Shown piece by piece: positions 32,749 to 43,265 of a stretch of DNA of 64,000 bases. How positions within the stretch are numbered: the stretch's first letter is position 1; each line of letters starts with the position of its first letter. The notes under the pieces are model-generated. The model ran no database searches, had not been told where the DNA came from, and worked only from the letters and a program-made list of their open reading frames with translations. Source of the DNA: Sporosarcina cyprini (GTDB lineage Bacteria > Bacillota > Bacilli > Bacillales_A > Planococcaceae). The stretch is from NCBI RefSeq assembly GCF_022048975.1, contig NZ_JAKMHX010000029.1, forward strand, positions 1 to 64,000, read 5' to 3'. The translations under genes were made by a program, and so were the position numbers.

Positions 32749-33699
32749 TCATTCGTTCCCCTCTGTTTCCACAGGTATTGTTTTCCTGTTTATTTCCATT
32801 TCTAGTTTCTTTGTAAAATTCTCGGCTGCATTGATCCCAAGACGTTTCATCCGGTAATCCATGGCAGCGACTTCGATGATAACCGATAAATTCCGTCCCG
32901 GCCGCACCGGCACCGTCAGCTTGGTCAACTCGGAGTCCATGATCGCCATCTTCTCCTCATCGATGCCTAACCGGTCATATACTTTTTCCGGATCCCATAC
33001 TTCTAGATCAATGACGAGCAAAATACGTTTATCATCTTTTACTGCGCTCGCCCCGAATAACGTCATCATATCAATGATGCCGATGCCCCGTATCTCTAGC
33101 ATATGCCGAAGCAGTTTCGGCGCATTGCCGATTAATACATTTTTGGCGACTTGCCTAATTTCAATACTATCATCTGCTACCAGGCGGTGGCCCCGTTTCA
33201 CCAGTTCCAGTGCGGTCTCACTTTTTCCTACACCACTTTTACCGGTAATGAGCACGCCAATTCCATACACATCCACCAATACCCCATGCACCGTAGTCAT
33301 CGGCGCAAGACGCCCCTCTAAAAAATTCGTCAGCATGCCCGAAAAACGAGTAGTCGGATTATCGGTCTGCAGGACGGGGATTTGGCACTTCTCGGCAGCC
33401 GCTTGCAGCTCCTCGGGCGCTTCCTCTCCATGCGCAACAATAATGGCAGGCGTCATGTCGGAGCAGAGCCGCTCCATCCGTGCCATCCGAACTTCAGCCG
33501 GAAGGCTATAAAAAAATGCTAGCTCCGTTTTACCTAATAATTGCACGCGTGCGGCGGGATAATATTCAAAAAAACCGGCTAATTCCAGGCCAGGCCTTGA
33601 GATATCACTTAATGTAATGCTACGGTTCAGTCCTGCTTCTCCTGCTAACAGCGCAAGATCGAACTTTTCTTGTATATCCTTGACTATCACCTTTGACAA
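32749..33699 (-). CDS. hprK: HPr kinase/phosphorylase
   Basis: A 316-aa bifunctional enzyme that phosphorylates HPr and Crh on Ser46 or removes that phosphate. Walker A is GKSGVGKSE, the signature [16 protein letters not shown] follows, and the C-terminal helix is intact. TTG 33699 is preferred because GGTGGGGG precedes it and the product then starts like B. subtilis HprK; the ATG at 33765 would add 22 unmatched residues. Confidence 0.95.
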   Translation of the reverse strand: MSKVIVKDIQEKFDLALLAGEAGLNRSITLSDISRPGLELAGFFEYYPAARVQLLGKTELAFFYSLPAEVRMARMERLCSDMTPAIIVAHGEEAPEELQAAAEKCQIPVLQTDNPTTRFSGMLTNFLEGRLAPMTTVHGVLVDVYGIGVLITGKSGVGKSETALELVKRGHRLVADDSIEIRQVAKNVLIGNAPKLLRHMLEIRGIGIIDMMTLFGASAVKDDKRILLVIDLEVWDPEKVYDRLGIDEEKMAIMDSELTKLTVPVRPGRNLSVIIEVAAMDYRMKRLGINAAENFTKKLEMEINRKTIPVETEGNE

Positions 33700-33889
33700 T
33701 ATTCCCCCACCTCTCTTCGTATGTCCTTGCACCATTTTACCATGAACCGTTTCAATTGAAATCAATTCTGCGTGCGAACGGATAATTGGATAAAACTTCT
33801 GGTCTAATCATGAGAACTTTTGAGAGGCACCGTTCATGCTATACGTTTGTTTAGGGACTACTCACTATTCTGCTCCAAGCGACACAGAT

Positions 33890-33924
33890 AAGAGCCGTCA
33901 TGAATGAAACTCATGACGGCTCTT
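33890..33924 (-). terminator. Hairpin terminator of yvlB
   Basis: Perfect 14-bp stem (AAGAGCCGTCATGA with its complement) and 7-base loop, 12 bp beyond the yvlB stop. The T tract on the minus strand is weak. Confidence 0.65.
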
Positions 33925-33935
33925 CTTTTCAGATG

Positions 33936-35099
33936 TTATTTCACATTGTAACAAACGATGACTGAGCCTGTTTTGGCTTCCCCATTAATGAAGAGCGGCG
34001 TGCGTTCTTCTTCAGAATTCTTATGGAAACCGATGGATCGCTGCAAGAACTGCTCTTCCACTCGTGTGCGATGTACGTCGTGAAGCTGCAAGTCAAGACG
34101 TCCCATGTTCGTTGAAATCTCACCAGTTAACGGAACGTCGGATGGCACGTAGATTTCTACAGAGCCACTGACTGTACGGGCTTCTACTTTGCGTGCATCA
34201 TTATCAGTTGTTGTCACAACGACATGACCGTTAAGGGATTTCGCTTCCACGTCCTTGATCGCACCACTGACATATACCCGGCCGTTCATTGTTTCAGCAT
34301 CCAGTTCTTGTCCGGTAACTTCCTTCAGCTGAATCTTCCCATTGCCTGTTTCCAGCTGTGCTTCTCCGAAAACTAAGTGGGAGCCTTCAATTTTACCGTT
34401 TGCCGTCTTGCAGTACAGCTTTTCTGTCGCCAAGTCGTTCAAAACAGTTTCCCCGTTCAACAATCGAATCGATAGCTTCTCATAATCCTTCTTCGGTACC
34501 GTGAGGATCACGTTAACTTGCGTCAATTTCAAATCACTGACGAGACGGAGTCGGCCTTCATCATTCATGAAGACAAGTTTTTTAAGGAATTCCTCTTTCG
34601 CTTCTTCTTCTGTTTTCTGATTGAACACCTTCACAGTGAAGTCGGCAACCACTTCATTGTTTTCAGTGTCTTCATTCACCTGGATCGTCAATTTCCCATT
34701 ATCGATGTCCACGATGATTTCTTTCAGATCATCCACTGGTTTAATAACAGAATGTGTGAATGTACTGCCTGAGCCGAACGGTGCATCGAAGTCGAAAGTT
34801 TTTACCCGTTGCACAGCCGTCTGCATGAATTGCATGAATCGTTCTCCGACATGCCCGACATCTTTCCGCAAATCATTTAGGAAGTCATCCATGGATTCGT
34901 CCCTTTTTGCCGATTTCGGCTCTTCTTCCACCCGGCCTTCATATGTAGGCTCTTTATACGAAGTGTCAGATGAATTGTCCACCTTCGCAGAGGCCCCATT
35001 TGAATTCTTCTCCATCGCTTCCAATAGAGTAAGCGCCTCTTCGATTGTAATGGTACCGTTTTCTACCATAGTCAGGATACGTTTGCGTTCATTTTGCAT
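33936..35099 (-). CDS. yvlB: DUF4097-family protein YvlB
   Basis: A 387-aa protein. The N-terminus has a short helical oligomerisation motif (ILTMVENGTITIEEALTLLE) followed by an acidic linker. The C-terminal 250 residues form repeated beta strands of the DUF4097 adhesin-like type (KLYCKTANGKIEGSHL, LDAETMNGRVYVSGA). No signal peptide. B. subtilis yvlB belongs to an envelope-stress (sigma-W/LiaRS-related) group; its function is undefined. GGAGG precedes ATG 35099. Confidence 0.85.
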   Translation of the reverse strand: MQNERKRILTMVENGTITIEEALTLLEAMEKNSNGASAKVDNSSDTSYKEPTYEGRVEEEPKSAKRDESMDDFLNDLRKDVGHVGERFMQFMQTAVQRVKTFDFDAPFGSGSTFTHSVIKPVDDLKEIIVDIDNGKLTIQVNEDTENNEVVADFTVKVFNQKTEEEAKEEFLKKLVFMNDEGRLRLVSDLKLTQVNVILTVPKKDYEKLSIRLLNGETVLNDLATEKLYCKTANGKIEGSHLVFGEAQLETGNGKIQLKEVTGQELDAETMNGRVYVSGAIKDVEAKSLNGHVVVTTTDNDARKVEARTVSGSVEIYVPSDVPLTGEISTNMGRLDLQLHDVHRTRVEEQFLQRSIGFHKNSEEERTPLFINGEAKTGSVIVCYNVK

Positions 35100-35204
35100 T
35101 GTTCCGCCTCCTCATTAGTAACGGGTGGATCACCATCCGTAAGCAAAAAACGGCTGCCACCCATTTTGTAATACTTATATATACGAATCGGAAGTGCGGA
35201 AGTT

Positions 35205-38078
35205 TCACTTGCTGACGGATTGTGCTTCCTCAATTTTCATTTTCATTCGCTCACGGTCCCGTACCAAGATCGGTTTTAAATACCTACCCGTGTAGGAAGC
35301 CTGTACTTCCGCCACTTCCTCAGGTGTTCCGGTAGCAATGATCTGTCCGCCTTTTTGCCCGCCTTCCGGTCCAAGATCAATAATATGGTCGACTGTCTTG
35401 ATGACATCCAAATTATGCTCGATGACAAGGACAGTATTCCCTGTATCGACCAGTCTTTGTAAGACGAGGAGCAATTTCGAAATATCATGGACATGAAGAC
35501 CTGTCGTCGGTTCATCCAAAATGTAGAACGTCTTGCCATTGGAACGCTTGTGCAATTCTGAAGCCAGTTTCACACGCTGCGCTTCACCGCCGGACAATGT
35601 AGTCGCAGGCTGACCCAATTGAACATAGCCAAGCCCCACATCCACGATCGTCTGAAGCTTTCTGCTGATCTTCGGTATATTTTCGAAGAAGATCAACGCA
35701 TCTTCCACTGTCATCTCCAGGACGTCCGCAATATTTTTACCTTTGTATGTGACTTCCAACGTTTCTCGGTTGTACCGTTTCCCATGGCAAACCTCACAAG
35801 GAACATAGACATCGGGAAGGAAGTGCATCTCGATCTTAATGATGCCGTCCCCTCGGCATGCTTCACAACGGCCGCCTTTCACATTGAAGCTGAACCGTCC
35901 TTTTTTATAGCCGCGCACTTTTGCTTCATTCGTCATCGCAAATACATCCCGAATATCATCAAAGACGCCTGTGTATGTCGCAGGATTCGACCGCGGCGTA
36001 CGACCGATCGGAGATTGATCGATATCAATTACCTTTTCGAGTTCCTCGACTCCGGAAACCGAATCGAATTCGCCCGGCTTCTGCTTCGAGCGGTTCAATT
36101 TTTGGGCGAGCACTTTATAAAGCACTTCATTGACAAGCGTACTTTTCCCGGATCCTGAAACGCCAGTCACCGCAATGAATTGACCGAGCGGGAAGTCGAC
36201 ATCGACATGTTTCAAGTTGTTTTCCGAAGCACCTGTAATGCTCACTTTCCGGCCATCCGGCTCTCTTCTTTCGAGCGGCAGCGGAATGAAACGTTTCCCG
36301 CTTAAATATTGACCCGTCAAAGAATTCGGGTCCGCCATAATCTCCTCTGGCGTGCCGGCAGAAACAATCCGACCTCCAGCCGCTCCAGCTCCCGGACCGA
36401 TATCAATCAAATAATCGGCGGCCATCATCGTATCTTCATCGTGTTCGACGACAATGAGCGTATTCCCGATATCCCGCATATCTTGGAGCGTGCCAATCAG
36501 GCGGTCATTGTCCCGTTGGTGAAGTCCGATAGACGGTTCATCTAAGATATAAAGGACACCGGTTAAGCGGGAGCCGATTTGAGTCGCCAGCCGGATCCGC
36601 TGTGCTTCCCCACCGGACAACGTACCCGCCGCTCGGGATAACGTTAAATAATCGAGGCCGACATTAATGAGAAACCCGAGTCTCTCTTCAATCTCCCGCA
36701 AAATCATATTGGCGATTTGGCGGTCTTTCTCTGATAGAGTCAGGCCTTTAAAGAAACGGTCTGCCTCCGTTATCGATAATTCTGTCACTTGGCCTACATG
36801 GCGGCCGTTCACTTTCACTGCTAGCGCCTCTTGCTTCAGGCGGTAGCCATGGCATGCCGGACAAGGCCGCTGCGCCATGTATTTTTCCATTTGCTCCCTA
36901 ATATAATCGGAAGACGTTTCGCGAAAACGCCTTTCCACATTCGCCAATACCCCTTCGAAGTAAATATTGTTCACACGGGTATTGCCGAATTCATTTGTAT
37001 ATTTAAATTTGATAAGATCGTCCCTCGAACCGTAAAGCAATTTGTTCAAATCCTCATCCGATAGCTCGCTCACCGGATCTGTCATGGAAATGCCGAAATG
37101 CTTCGCGACTGTCTTGAGCAATTCAGGATAATATTGTGAGCTGGTTGGCTCCCATGGAGCGATGGCATTTTCTTTTAACGACAAAGCACGATCGGGGATG
37201 ACCAGATCAGGATCCACTTCCAGCTTCGTGCCAAGCCCATCACATTCCGGACACGCTCCAAAAGGACTGTTGAAAGAGAACATTCTTGGTTCCAGCTCTC
37301 CGATGGAAAAACCACAGAGCGGACAGGCATGATGTTCACTGAATAGTAATTCCTCTCCGTCGATGATATCGACGAGCACCATTCCTTCAGCTAAACGCAG
37401 TGCAGATTCGAGCGAGTCGCTCAACCGTGATTCAATGCCTTCTTTTAAAACAATCCGGTCAATTACCACTTCGATTGTATGCTTTTTATTCTTATTCAGT
37501 TCGATGTTGTCATCGAGGTCCATCGTCTCCCCGTCGACGCGGATCCGCACATATCCCTGCTTCTTAATATCTTCTATTAATTTGGCATGGGTGCCTTTCC
37601 GTCCCGATACGACGGGAGCCAGCACTTGCAGTCGTGTCCTCTCGGGGAACTCCATTATCCGGTCGACCATCTGCTCAATCGTCTGGGACGTAATTTCTGT
37701 TCCGTGCACCGGACAGATCGGTTTGCCGATTCGCGCATAGAGCAATCGTAAATAATCATAGATTTCGGTTACCGTACCGACCGTGGATCTCGGGTTACGG
37801 CTCGTCGTCTTTTGGTCGATCGAGATGGCAGGAGACAGCCCTTCGATGGCATCCACATCGGGTTTGTCCATCTGTCCAAGGAATTGGCGTGCATAGGCGG
37901 ACAGCGACTCGACATATCTGCGCTGGCCTTCCGCATAGATCGTATCGAAAGCGAGCGACGATTTCCCGGATCCGGACAGACCGGTCATTACGACCAGCTT
38001 GTCACGCGGAATCGTTACGTCAATATTTTTTAAGTTATGGGCTCGTGCCCCTTGAATGACTATCTCATTCTTCCTCAT
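35205..38078 (-). CDS. uvrA: Excinuclease ABC subunit A
   Basis: A 957-aa damage-sensing ATPase of nucleotide excision repair. It has two ABC cassettes (Walker [10 protein letters not shown] and GVSGSGKST; signatures [12 protein letters not shown] and [12 protein letters not shown]) and zinc fingers [20 protein letters not shown]... and [20 protein letters not shown] (first parts shown). ATG 38078 has AAAGGTG 8 bases upstream. It follows uvrB by 7 bp in one operon. Confidence 0.97.
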   Translation of the reverse strand: MRKNEIVIQGARAHNLKNIDVTIPRDKLVVMTGLSGSGKSSLAFDTIYAEGQRRYVESLSAYARQFLGQMDKPDVDAIEGLSPAISIDQKTTSRNPRSTVGTVTEIYDYLRLLYARIGKPICPVHGTEITSQTIEQMVDRIMEFPERTRLQVLAPVVSGRKGTHAKLIEDIKKQGYVRIRVDGETMDLDDNIELNKNKKHTIEVVIDRIVLKEGIESRLSDSLESALRLAEGMVLVDIIDGEELLFSEHHACPLCGFSIGELEPRMFSFNSPFGACPECDGLGTKLEVDPDLVIPDRALSLKENAIAPWEPTSSQYYPELLKTVAKHFGISMTDPVSELSDEDLNKLLYGSRDDLIKFKYTNEFGNTRVNNIYFEGVLANVERRFRETSSDYIREQMEKYMAQRPCPACHGYRLKQEALAVKVNGRHVGQVTELSITEADRFFKGLTLSEKDRQIANMILREIEERLGFLINVGLDYLTLSRAAGTLSGGEAQRIRLATQIGSRLTGVLYILDEPSIGLHQRDNDRLIGTLQDMRDIGNTLIVVEHDEDTMMAADYLIDIGPGAGAAGGRIVSAGTPEEIMADPNSLTGQYLSGKRFIPLPLERREPDGRKVSITGASENNLKHVDVDFPLGQFIAVTGVSGSGKSTLVNEVLYKVLAQKLNRSKQKPGEFDSVSGVEELEKVIDIDQSPIGRTPRSNPATYTGVFDDIRDVFAMTNEAKVRGYKKGRFSFNVKGGRCEACRGDGIIKIEMHFLPDVYVPCEVCHGKRYNRETLEVTYKGKNIADVLEMTVEDALIFFENIPKISRKLQTIVDVGLGYVQLGQPATTLSGGEAQRVKLASELHKRSNGKTFYILDEPTTGLHVHDISKLLLVLQRLVDTGNTVLVIEHNLDVIKTVDHIIDLGPEGGQKGGQIIATGTPEEVAEVQASYTGRYLKPILVRDRERMKMKIEEAQSVSK

Positions 38079-38085
38079 GTGCATT

Positions 38086-40068
38086 TCACCTTTCAGCCTT
38101 CAATTCTAGAATCGTATCACGCAATTCCGCGGCCCTTTCGAAATCCAAAGCTTTCGCCGCTTCTTTCATCTCTTTTTCGAGCGTGACGAGGAGCGTTTCT
38201 TTTTCTGCCTTCGTCAACGCCTTTCCTTTTGTCGCTTTTTCTAAGTAGGATACCTCGTCCTCGGCAACTTGAGTCGCCCGGATAACATCCCGCACTTTCT
38301 TTTTGATTGTCGTCGGAGTGATGCCGTGCTTTTCGTTGTACGCCATCTGCACTTCCCGTCTCCGCTTGGTCTCCTCGATTGCCTTATTCATCGAATCGGT
38401 ATAACGGTCCGCATACATGATGACATGTCCTTCCGAGTTCCGCGCAGCCCGTCCGATCGTTTGGATGAGCGATCTTTCTGAACGGAGGAAGCCCTCTTTA
38501 TCCGCGTCCAAAATGGCGACGAGAGATACTTCGGGTATATCCAAACCTTCCCGCAGCAGGTTGATGCCGACTAGGACATCATACGTTCCTAGGCGTAGTT
38601 CACGAATAATTTCAATCCGCTCGAGCGTTTTTATTTCGGAGTGGAGATATTGCACTTTAACGCCAATCTCCTTCAAATAATCGGTCAGGTCTTCGGACAT
38701 TTTCTTCGTAAGTGTAGTAATCAATACCCTTTCATTCTTCCTCGTACGCTCATTGATTTCGTCAATCAAATCATCAATTTGGCCTTCGATCGGCCGCACC
38801 TCGATGATCGGATCAAGCAATCCGGTTGGACGAATGATCTGTTCGACCATTTCCGGGGAGTGTTCAATCTCATATGGTCCCGGTGTCGCAGATACATAGA
38901 TGGACTGGTGGGCATATCGCTCGAACTCCTCGAACATTAGCGGGCGGTTGTCCAGCGCGGATGGCAGACGGAAACCATGATCGACAAGCACTTGCTTCCG
39001 CGCCTGGTCGCCGTTGTACATGGCTCGGATTTGCGGCAGCGTAACATGGCTCTCATCAATGACCAGGAGAAAATCGTCCGGAAAATAATCAAGGAGCGTA
39101 TAAGGCGTAGCTCCCGCCGGACGCAAAGTCAAATGCCTTGAATAGTTTTCGATGCCGGAACAGAATCCCATTTCTCTCATCATTTCGAGGTCATATCGCG
39201 TCCTTTGCTCGAGCCGCTGTGCCTCCAATAATTTGTCCTGCTCGCGCAGTACTTTCAACCGCTCCTCGAGTTCGACCTCAATGTTGGCGATGGCTTTTGT
39301 CAATTTATCCTCGCCGGTGACAAAGTGAGAGGCCGGGAAGATCGCAACATGTTCCCGTTCTCCTAAAATCTCCCCTGTCAATGAATCGACTTCACGGATC
39401 CGATCGATTTCATCGCCGAAAAATTCAATGCGGATGCAGTGCTCATCTTCGGATGCCGGAAAGATTTCTACGACGTCTCCTCTTACCCTGAATGTCCCTC
39501 GGGTGAAGGCAATATCATTGCGGGAATACTGGATATCTACGAACCTTCTAAGCAGTTCATTTCTGCCGATTTCCATGCCCGGACGTAATGAAACAACGTG
39601 CTTCCCGTATTCCTCCGGAGAACCGAGGCCGTAAATGCACGATACCGAAGCGACGATCAAGACATCATTGCGCTCAAACAAAGCAGAGGTCGCAGAGTGA
39701 CGGAGCTTATCAATCTCATCATTGATCGTCGCGTCTTTCTCGATATACGTATCGGTATGAGGCACGTACGCTTCCGGCTGGTAATAGTCATAGAAGCTGA
39801 CAAAATACTCAACCGCGTTATTTGGAAAGAACTCTTTGAATTCGCTATATAATTGACCTGCCAACGTTTTATTGTGCGCGATGACAAGGGTCGGTTTGTT
39901 AATTTCAGTCACTACATTGGAAACAGTGAATGTCTTGCCTGTCCCGGTAGCCCCCAGCAAGGTCTGGTGCTTTTTCCCCTCTTTTACCCCTTGCACGAGC
40001 TTGGCGATCGCGGATGGCTGATCACCCTGTGGCGTGTAAGGGGCTTGTAAATTAAAAGTTTGGACCAT
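38086..40068 (-). CDS. uvrB: Excinuclease ABC subunit B
   Basis: A 660-aa DNA helicase-like protein that loads at damage found by UvrA and recruits UvrC. Walker A is GATGTGKTF, the beta-hairpin region is [19 protein letters not shown], helicase motif VI is QTIGRAARN, and the C-terminal UVR motif lies in [27 protein letters not shown] precedes ATG 40068. Confidence 0.97.
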   Translation of the reverse strand: MVQTFNLQAPYTPQGDQPSAIAKLVQGVKEGKKHQTLLGATGTGKTFTVSNVVTEINKPTLVIAHNKTLAGQLYSEFKEFFPNNAVEYFVSFYDYYQPEAYVPHTDTYIEKDATINDEIDKLRHSATSALFERNDVLIVASVSCIYGLGSPEEYGKHVVSLRPGMEIGRNELLRRFVDIQYSRNDIAFTRGTFRVRGDVVEIFPASEDEHCIRIEFFGDEIDRIREVDSLTGEILGEREHVAIFPASHFVTGEDKLTKAIANIEVELEERLKVLREQDKLLEAQRLEQRTRYDLEMMREMGFCSGIENYSRHLTLRPAGATPYTLLDYFPDDFLLVIDESHVTLPQIRAMYNGDQARKQVLVDHGFRLPSALDNRPLMFEEFERYAHQSIYVSATPGPYEIEHSPEMVEQIIRPTGLLDPIIEVRPIEGQIDDLIDEINERTRKNERVLITTLTKKMSEDLTDYLKEIGVKVQYLHSEIKTLERIEIIRELRLGTYDVLVGINLLREGLDIPEVSLVAILDADKEGFLRSERSLIQTIGRAARNSEGHVIMYADRYTDSMNKAIEETKRRREVQMAYNEKHGITPTTIKKKVRDVIRATQVAEDEVSYLEKATKGKALTKAEKETLLVTLEKEMKEAAKALDFERAAELRDTILELKAER

Positions 40069-40097
40069 ACGAGTCCCTCCCTGAATGAATTGTCTTT

Positions 40098-40126
40098 ATT
40101 CTATCACAGTACTCGCCATATCTAAA
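40098..40126 (-). promoter_or_regulatory. Promoter of uvrBA
   Basis: Minus strand TTTAGA (40121-40126), 17-base spacer, TAGAAT (40098-40103). The weak -35 is typical of a regulated promoter. Confidence 0.55.
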
Positions 40127-40134
40127 GAAATAAG

Positions 40135-40148
40135 CGAACGTACGTTTT
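40135..40148. promoter_or_regulatory. LexA (DinR) SOS box
   Basis: CGAACGTACGTTTT matches the Gram-positive SOS box CGAAC-N4-GTTCG except for its last two bases. It lies 8 bp upstream of the uvrB -35. SOS control of uvrBA is known in B. subtilis. Confidence 0.75.
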
Positions 40149-40220
40149 TTTATGCAGCTAGCGAAATAATTCCTGCTTATTACGAATCTATACCCACTTT
40201 TATCCCAGAACAAATAAAAA

Positions 40221-40250
40221 CGCTGTACAGGTGATTATTCTGTACAGCGC
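40221..40250. repeat. Duplicated terminator-like hairpin, copy 1
   Basis: CGCTGTACAG-loop-CTGTACAGCG; nearly identical to the hairpin at 40746-40775. Confidence 0.75.
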
Positions 40251-40333
40251 CCAAGCATAGACAAAAGCATATTAATTTGTTGTGACGTATAAAATTAAAA
40301 TACAGCCGCTACTCACTTAAAATTTCTAGTAAA

Positions 40334-40462
40334 GTTGATTTCCGCTTCTGGCGGTCGCTTTCCGGGGGGCGGGCGGTGAGCCTCCTCGTCCGCTCCGCTA
40401 CCTGTGGGGTCTCACCTGTCCCGCTCATCCCCCAGGAGTCGCCGCCTTCCGCTCCAATCAAC
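40334..40462 (+). repeat. Dispersed imperfect-palindrome repeat element, copy A
   Basis: GC-rich, begins GTTGATT and ends AATCAAC. The two halves are imperfect inverse complements (TTCCGCTTCTGGCGGTCG near the start, GTCGCCGCCTTCCGCTC near the end). No coding capacity. It resembles a repeat I associate with intergenic regions of Bacillaceae; this is from memory. Confidence 0.75.
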
Positions 40463-40576
40463 GGATGTTCTGCTAAAATGGAACTAATTATTAAAAAAAT
40501 AAAAAAGATAGTACCTTTTACAAAAAAATAGAAAGGTCTTCATGTAGTTACTCATCCATAAAAAATGTGTATCTAA

Positions 40577-40690
40577 GGCGGGAAACGCAACGTAGACTCC
40601 TATGGGAATAGCTTGAGCTGAAGACCCCGCAGGAACGTAGTGACGAGGAGACTGAAGCCAAGCCCATGGAAAGCGAAGTTGCGCTCCCTG
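40577..40690 (-). repeat. Dispersed repeat element, copy B, opposite orientation
   Basis: Its reverse complement shares blocks with copy A in order: GCTTTCC, CTCCTCGTC, GGGGTCT and AGGAGTC. The two copies face each other across about 115 bp of AT-rich sequence. Confidence 0.7.
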
Positions 40691-40745
40691 CCGATTTGAT
40701 TATTCATTCTTATTTAACTCGGAGTAGACCTTGTCTACAGTCTGA

Positions 40746-40775
40746 CGCTGTACAGGTGGATACACTGTACAGCGC
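40746..40775 (-). terminator. Terminator of the IDEAL-domain gene (hairpin copy 2)
   Basis: CGCTGTACAG-loop-CTGTACAGCG, 8 bp beyond the stop codon at 40784. Its near-identical twin is at 40221-40250. Confidence 0.6.
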
Positions 40776-40783
40776 CTTATTCA

Positions 40784-41020
40784 TCAATTGACCATTTCTA
40801 ACTTTAACAATTCATCCGTATACCTTTCAAATGCCGAGACATCACGGTTATCAAGTGATGCATCGATCATTTCCAGCAACCTCTTCTTCGTCTGCTCGCG
40901 GTGGATATGGTTGAGGAACAGATCCATATAAATTTCGTTCAGTAGCTTTTCGGCATGCATCGTCGAACTGTTTTTTCCCACGGCTTTTAGGAACTCTGTA
41001 TACGAATAGTTATTTTCCAT
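40784..41020 (-). CDS. IDEAL-domain protein
   Basis: A 78-aa protein whose C-terminal half (MIDASLDNRDVSAFERYTDE) matches the IDEAL domain, a short helical motif found in several Firmicutes proteins of unclear role (YpiB, ComK-adaptor-like families). ATG 41020 has AGGGG 8 bases upstream. It stands between uvrB and ecsB as a single gene with its own terminator. Confidence 0.8.
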   Translation of the reverse strand: MENNYSYTEFLKAVGKNSSTMHAEKLLNEIYMDLFLNHIHREQTKKRLLEMIDASLDNRDVSAFERYTDELLKLEMVN

Positions 41021-41142
41021 CTCCCTCACCCCTGATGCCCTTTTCGTTATTATACATAACAAATCAGAATAGTTGCAAGGGTTTTGGGAATATTCTATTT
41101 TTTGAACCGATTTAACTATTCAAGGGAAGAGATGTCCCGGTT

Positions 41143-42345
41143 TTAAGCTTCTTTGGATGCAGATCGGATCGTAGCTTCCGAAATAAGCATGACCACAAGC
41201 CCAATCAAGATAGGCTGAAGGGACAAGCCGAACATGAAAAATGCTCCCACCACTACAACTAGCGCCTGCAGCCATTGTGCATTTCTCACTGTAGTCCGCA
41301 ATGCTTGCGGCCGCTCTTTGTCACTTTCCGGAAATAGCATATCCATCCGGAAATCATCGCCCATTTTCAAAGCGTTATATAGCTGGAGAGCTGTAGCGAA
41401 AGCCAATGCTCCCGTGAAGATATAAGCGCCGATCAGAAAAGGGATGAAGAGGACACCTAACACAGACAAAACGGTGAGCCTGACCCATAGCCAGAAGATA
41501 TCGTCTGTCCGGATCAATGTTCGCTTGACCAAAAATGCCTGTGGCTTTGTCTTCCCAAAGACTGGGTTCGATAAGATGGGGCCAAGCCATCTCCTTCTGC
41601 TGACCGAGCCTTTCAAATGGGGAACGTCTGTGAAATAGTTCGCAAACCGGTAAAACCGCATCATCCGATTTTGTTCCATCTTAATGAAATGCTCATATGG
41701 GAATGGTTTTTCTTTTCGTTCCTTTCTCCAATACACATCATACAGCGCTGCAACCAGCCCGGCTCCGATCAATACATAAGGCATGCCAGCCAATCCGGAA
41801 TAAAGGATGGCAAAAGCCAGGACATACCGTATCAATCGGTCGATCCATATGGCATGACCGCTTCTAGCGTGATGAAAAGAGTACTCTGTCTCCGCAAATA
41901 GCCATTTCAAAAGCACAATAAAAACGGCAGTTGCCGCATAGCTCGCTGTCCCTCCTGTATGCGTCGCAGACAAGAGCGGCAAAGCGACGATGAATAAAAG
42001 AAGCGGAATAGGCAGCTGCGAGAAAAAAGTCCATCGCAAGGATCGTTTCATATAGTGGTCCAGCTGACTTTCGAGCGGAAGGAAAAAGACGACATCCGCC
42101 GGCTTCAACAAGGTAACTGGAGCTGAAATAGCGAGCGGCAATGCAATTAACAAGGATGCCAGGAGTGCTGCCGGAAAGTTCTCGGGCACTTCTTTCAGCC
42201 AGTTGCTATAGGCATAACCGCCAGCACCGATCGTAAAGACGAGAACGATCGCCAAATGTCCAGTAAAGACAAACTTCATATACCGCTGGACCTCGTTCAT
42301 GTAATGAATGAACCGGTCGCTCCAAATATTACGCACGTCCTTCAT
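41143..42345 (-). CDS. ecsB: ABC transporter permease EcsB
   Basis: A 400-aa membrane protein with several hydrophobic segments (for example FTGHLAIVLVFTIGAGGYAY and QLPIPLLLFIVALPLL). EcsAB is needed in B. subtilis for secretion, competence and intramembrane proteolysis by RasP, but its cargo is unknown. It overlaps ecsA by 17 bp. The B. subtilis operon also has ecsC, which is not next to ecsB here. Confidence 0.93.
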   Translation of the reverse strand: MKDVRNIWSDRFIHYMNEVQRYMKFVFTGHLAIVLVFTIGAGGYAYSNWLKEVPENFPAALLASLLIALPLAISAPVTLLKPADVVFFLPLESQLDHYMKRSLRWTFFSQLPIPLLLFIVALPLLSATHTGGTASYAATAVFIVLLKWLFAETEYSFHHARSGHAIWIDRLIRYVLAFAILYSGLAGMPYVLIGAGLVAALYDVYWRKERKEKPFPYEHFIKMEQNRMMRFYRFANYFTDVPHLKGSVSRRRWLGPILSNPVFGKTKPQAFLVKRTLIRTDDIFWLWVRLTVLSVLGVLFIPFLIGAYIFTGALAFATALQLYNALKMGDDFRMDMLFPESDKERPQALRTTVRNAQWLQALVVVVGAFFMFGLSLQPILIGLVVMLISEATIRSASKEA

Positions 42346-43078
42346 TGTTCCGTTCCTTTGTCATCGCGATATACAGCTCATCCAATGAGGCGCCTGGCCG
42401 ATTGAAGGCCTTCCGTAGATCGTCCATCGTCCCGTGCGCACGAACTCGTCCTTCATGCAGCAGGATGATGCGATCGCAATACTTTTCAGCCGTCGATAAA
42501 ACGTGGGTGGACATCAGGACGGAAGCCCCGTTATTCTTTCGTTCCGTAATCTGATCCAGTAACGATTGAATGCCGATCGGATCCAGGCCGACAAAAGGTT
42601 CATCGATAATATATAAAGAAGGCTCCACAAGAAATGCGCACATAATCATTACTTTTTGACGCATCCCTTTGGAAAAATGGGCCGGAAACCATTTCAATCT
42701 CTTCTCCATCATAAACTCTTTCAGCAATCGCTCCGATCTTGCCTCAAACACGTCTCGATCGACGCCGTAGGCCATCGCCGTCAGCTCCAAATGTTCCTTT
42801 AGCGTGAGTTCCTCGTACAGGATCGGTGTCTCTGGTATATACGTAAAGGATTTTCGGTATTGCTCGGGGCTTTCCTTGAAGGTCATTCCATTGACCCGGA
42901 TATCACCGCTATGTGGGTTCATCAGCCCAATAATATGTTTGATTGTCGTACTTTTTCCCGCACCGTTTAATCCGATCAGTCCCACCAGCTCGCCGCTCTT
43001 AATTTCAAACGACAAATCATGGAGCACCGGATTGCGGGTATAACCGCCTGTTACATGTTCTACTTCGAGAATTGCCAT
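42329..43078 (-). CDS. ecsA: ABC transporter ATPase EcsA
   Basis: A 249-aa ATPase: Walker A GLNGAGKST, signature FSKGMRQKVMI, Walker B LYIIDEPFVGLD. It pairs with EcsB. ATG 43078 has GGAGG 6 bases upstream. Divergent from hit, as in B. subtilis. Confidence 0.95.
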   Translation of the reverse strand: MAILEVEHVTGGYTRNPVLHDLSFEIKSGELVGLIGLNGAGKSTTIKHIIGLMNPHSGDIRVNGMTFKESPEQYRKSFTYIPETPILYEELTLKEHLELTAMAYGVDRDVFEARSERLLKEFMMEKRLKWFPAHFSKGMRQKVMIMCAFLVEPSLYIIDEPFVGLDPIGIQSLLDQITERKNNGASVLMSTHVLSTAEKYCDRIILLHEGRVRAHGTMDDLRKAFNRPGASLDELYIAMTKERNNEGRA

Positions 43079-43265
43079 GACCATCCTCCATTCTTCACCT
43101 CATTTTAACAAAAATCTAACTGGAATGCTTCGTCCATCTCACCCTTCTTATGAAAAAATATGCTACACTATTGAAATTAATGCCGCGCCTTGCGAAAGAG
43201 CGCATGAGGGGATCCCCCCTTCCCTGGATAACAGGGAACAACATACGATGAAAGGATGTATATCA

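Noticed and set aside
43077..43265. N-terminal extension of the hit product
   Set aside because: No ribosome-binding site; the segment is a structured leader and ATG 43266 gives the normal HIT protein.
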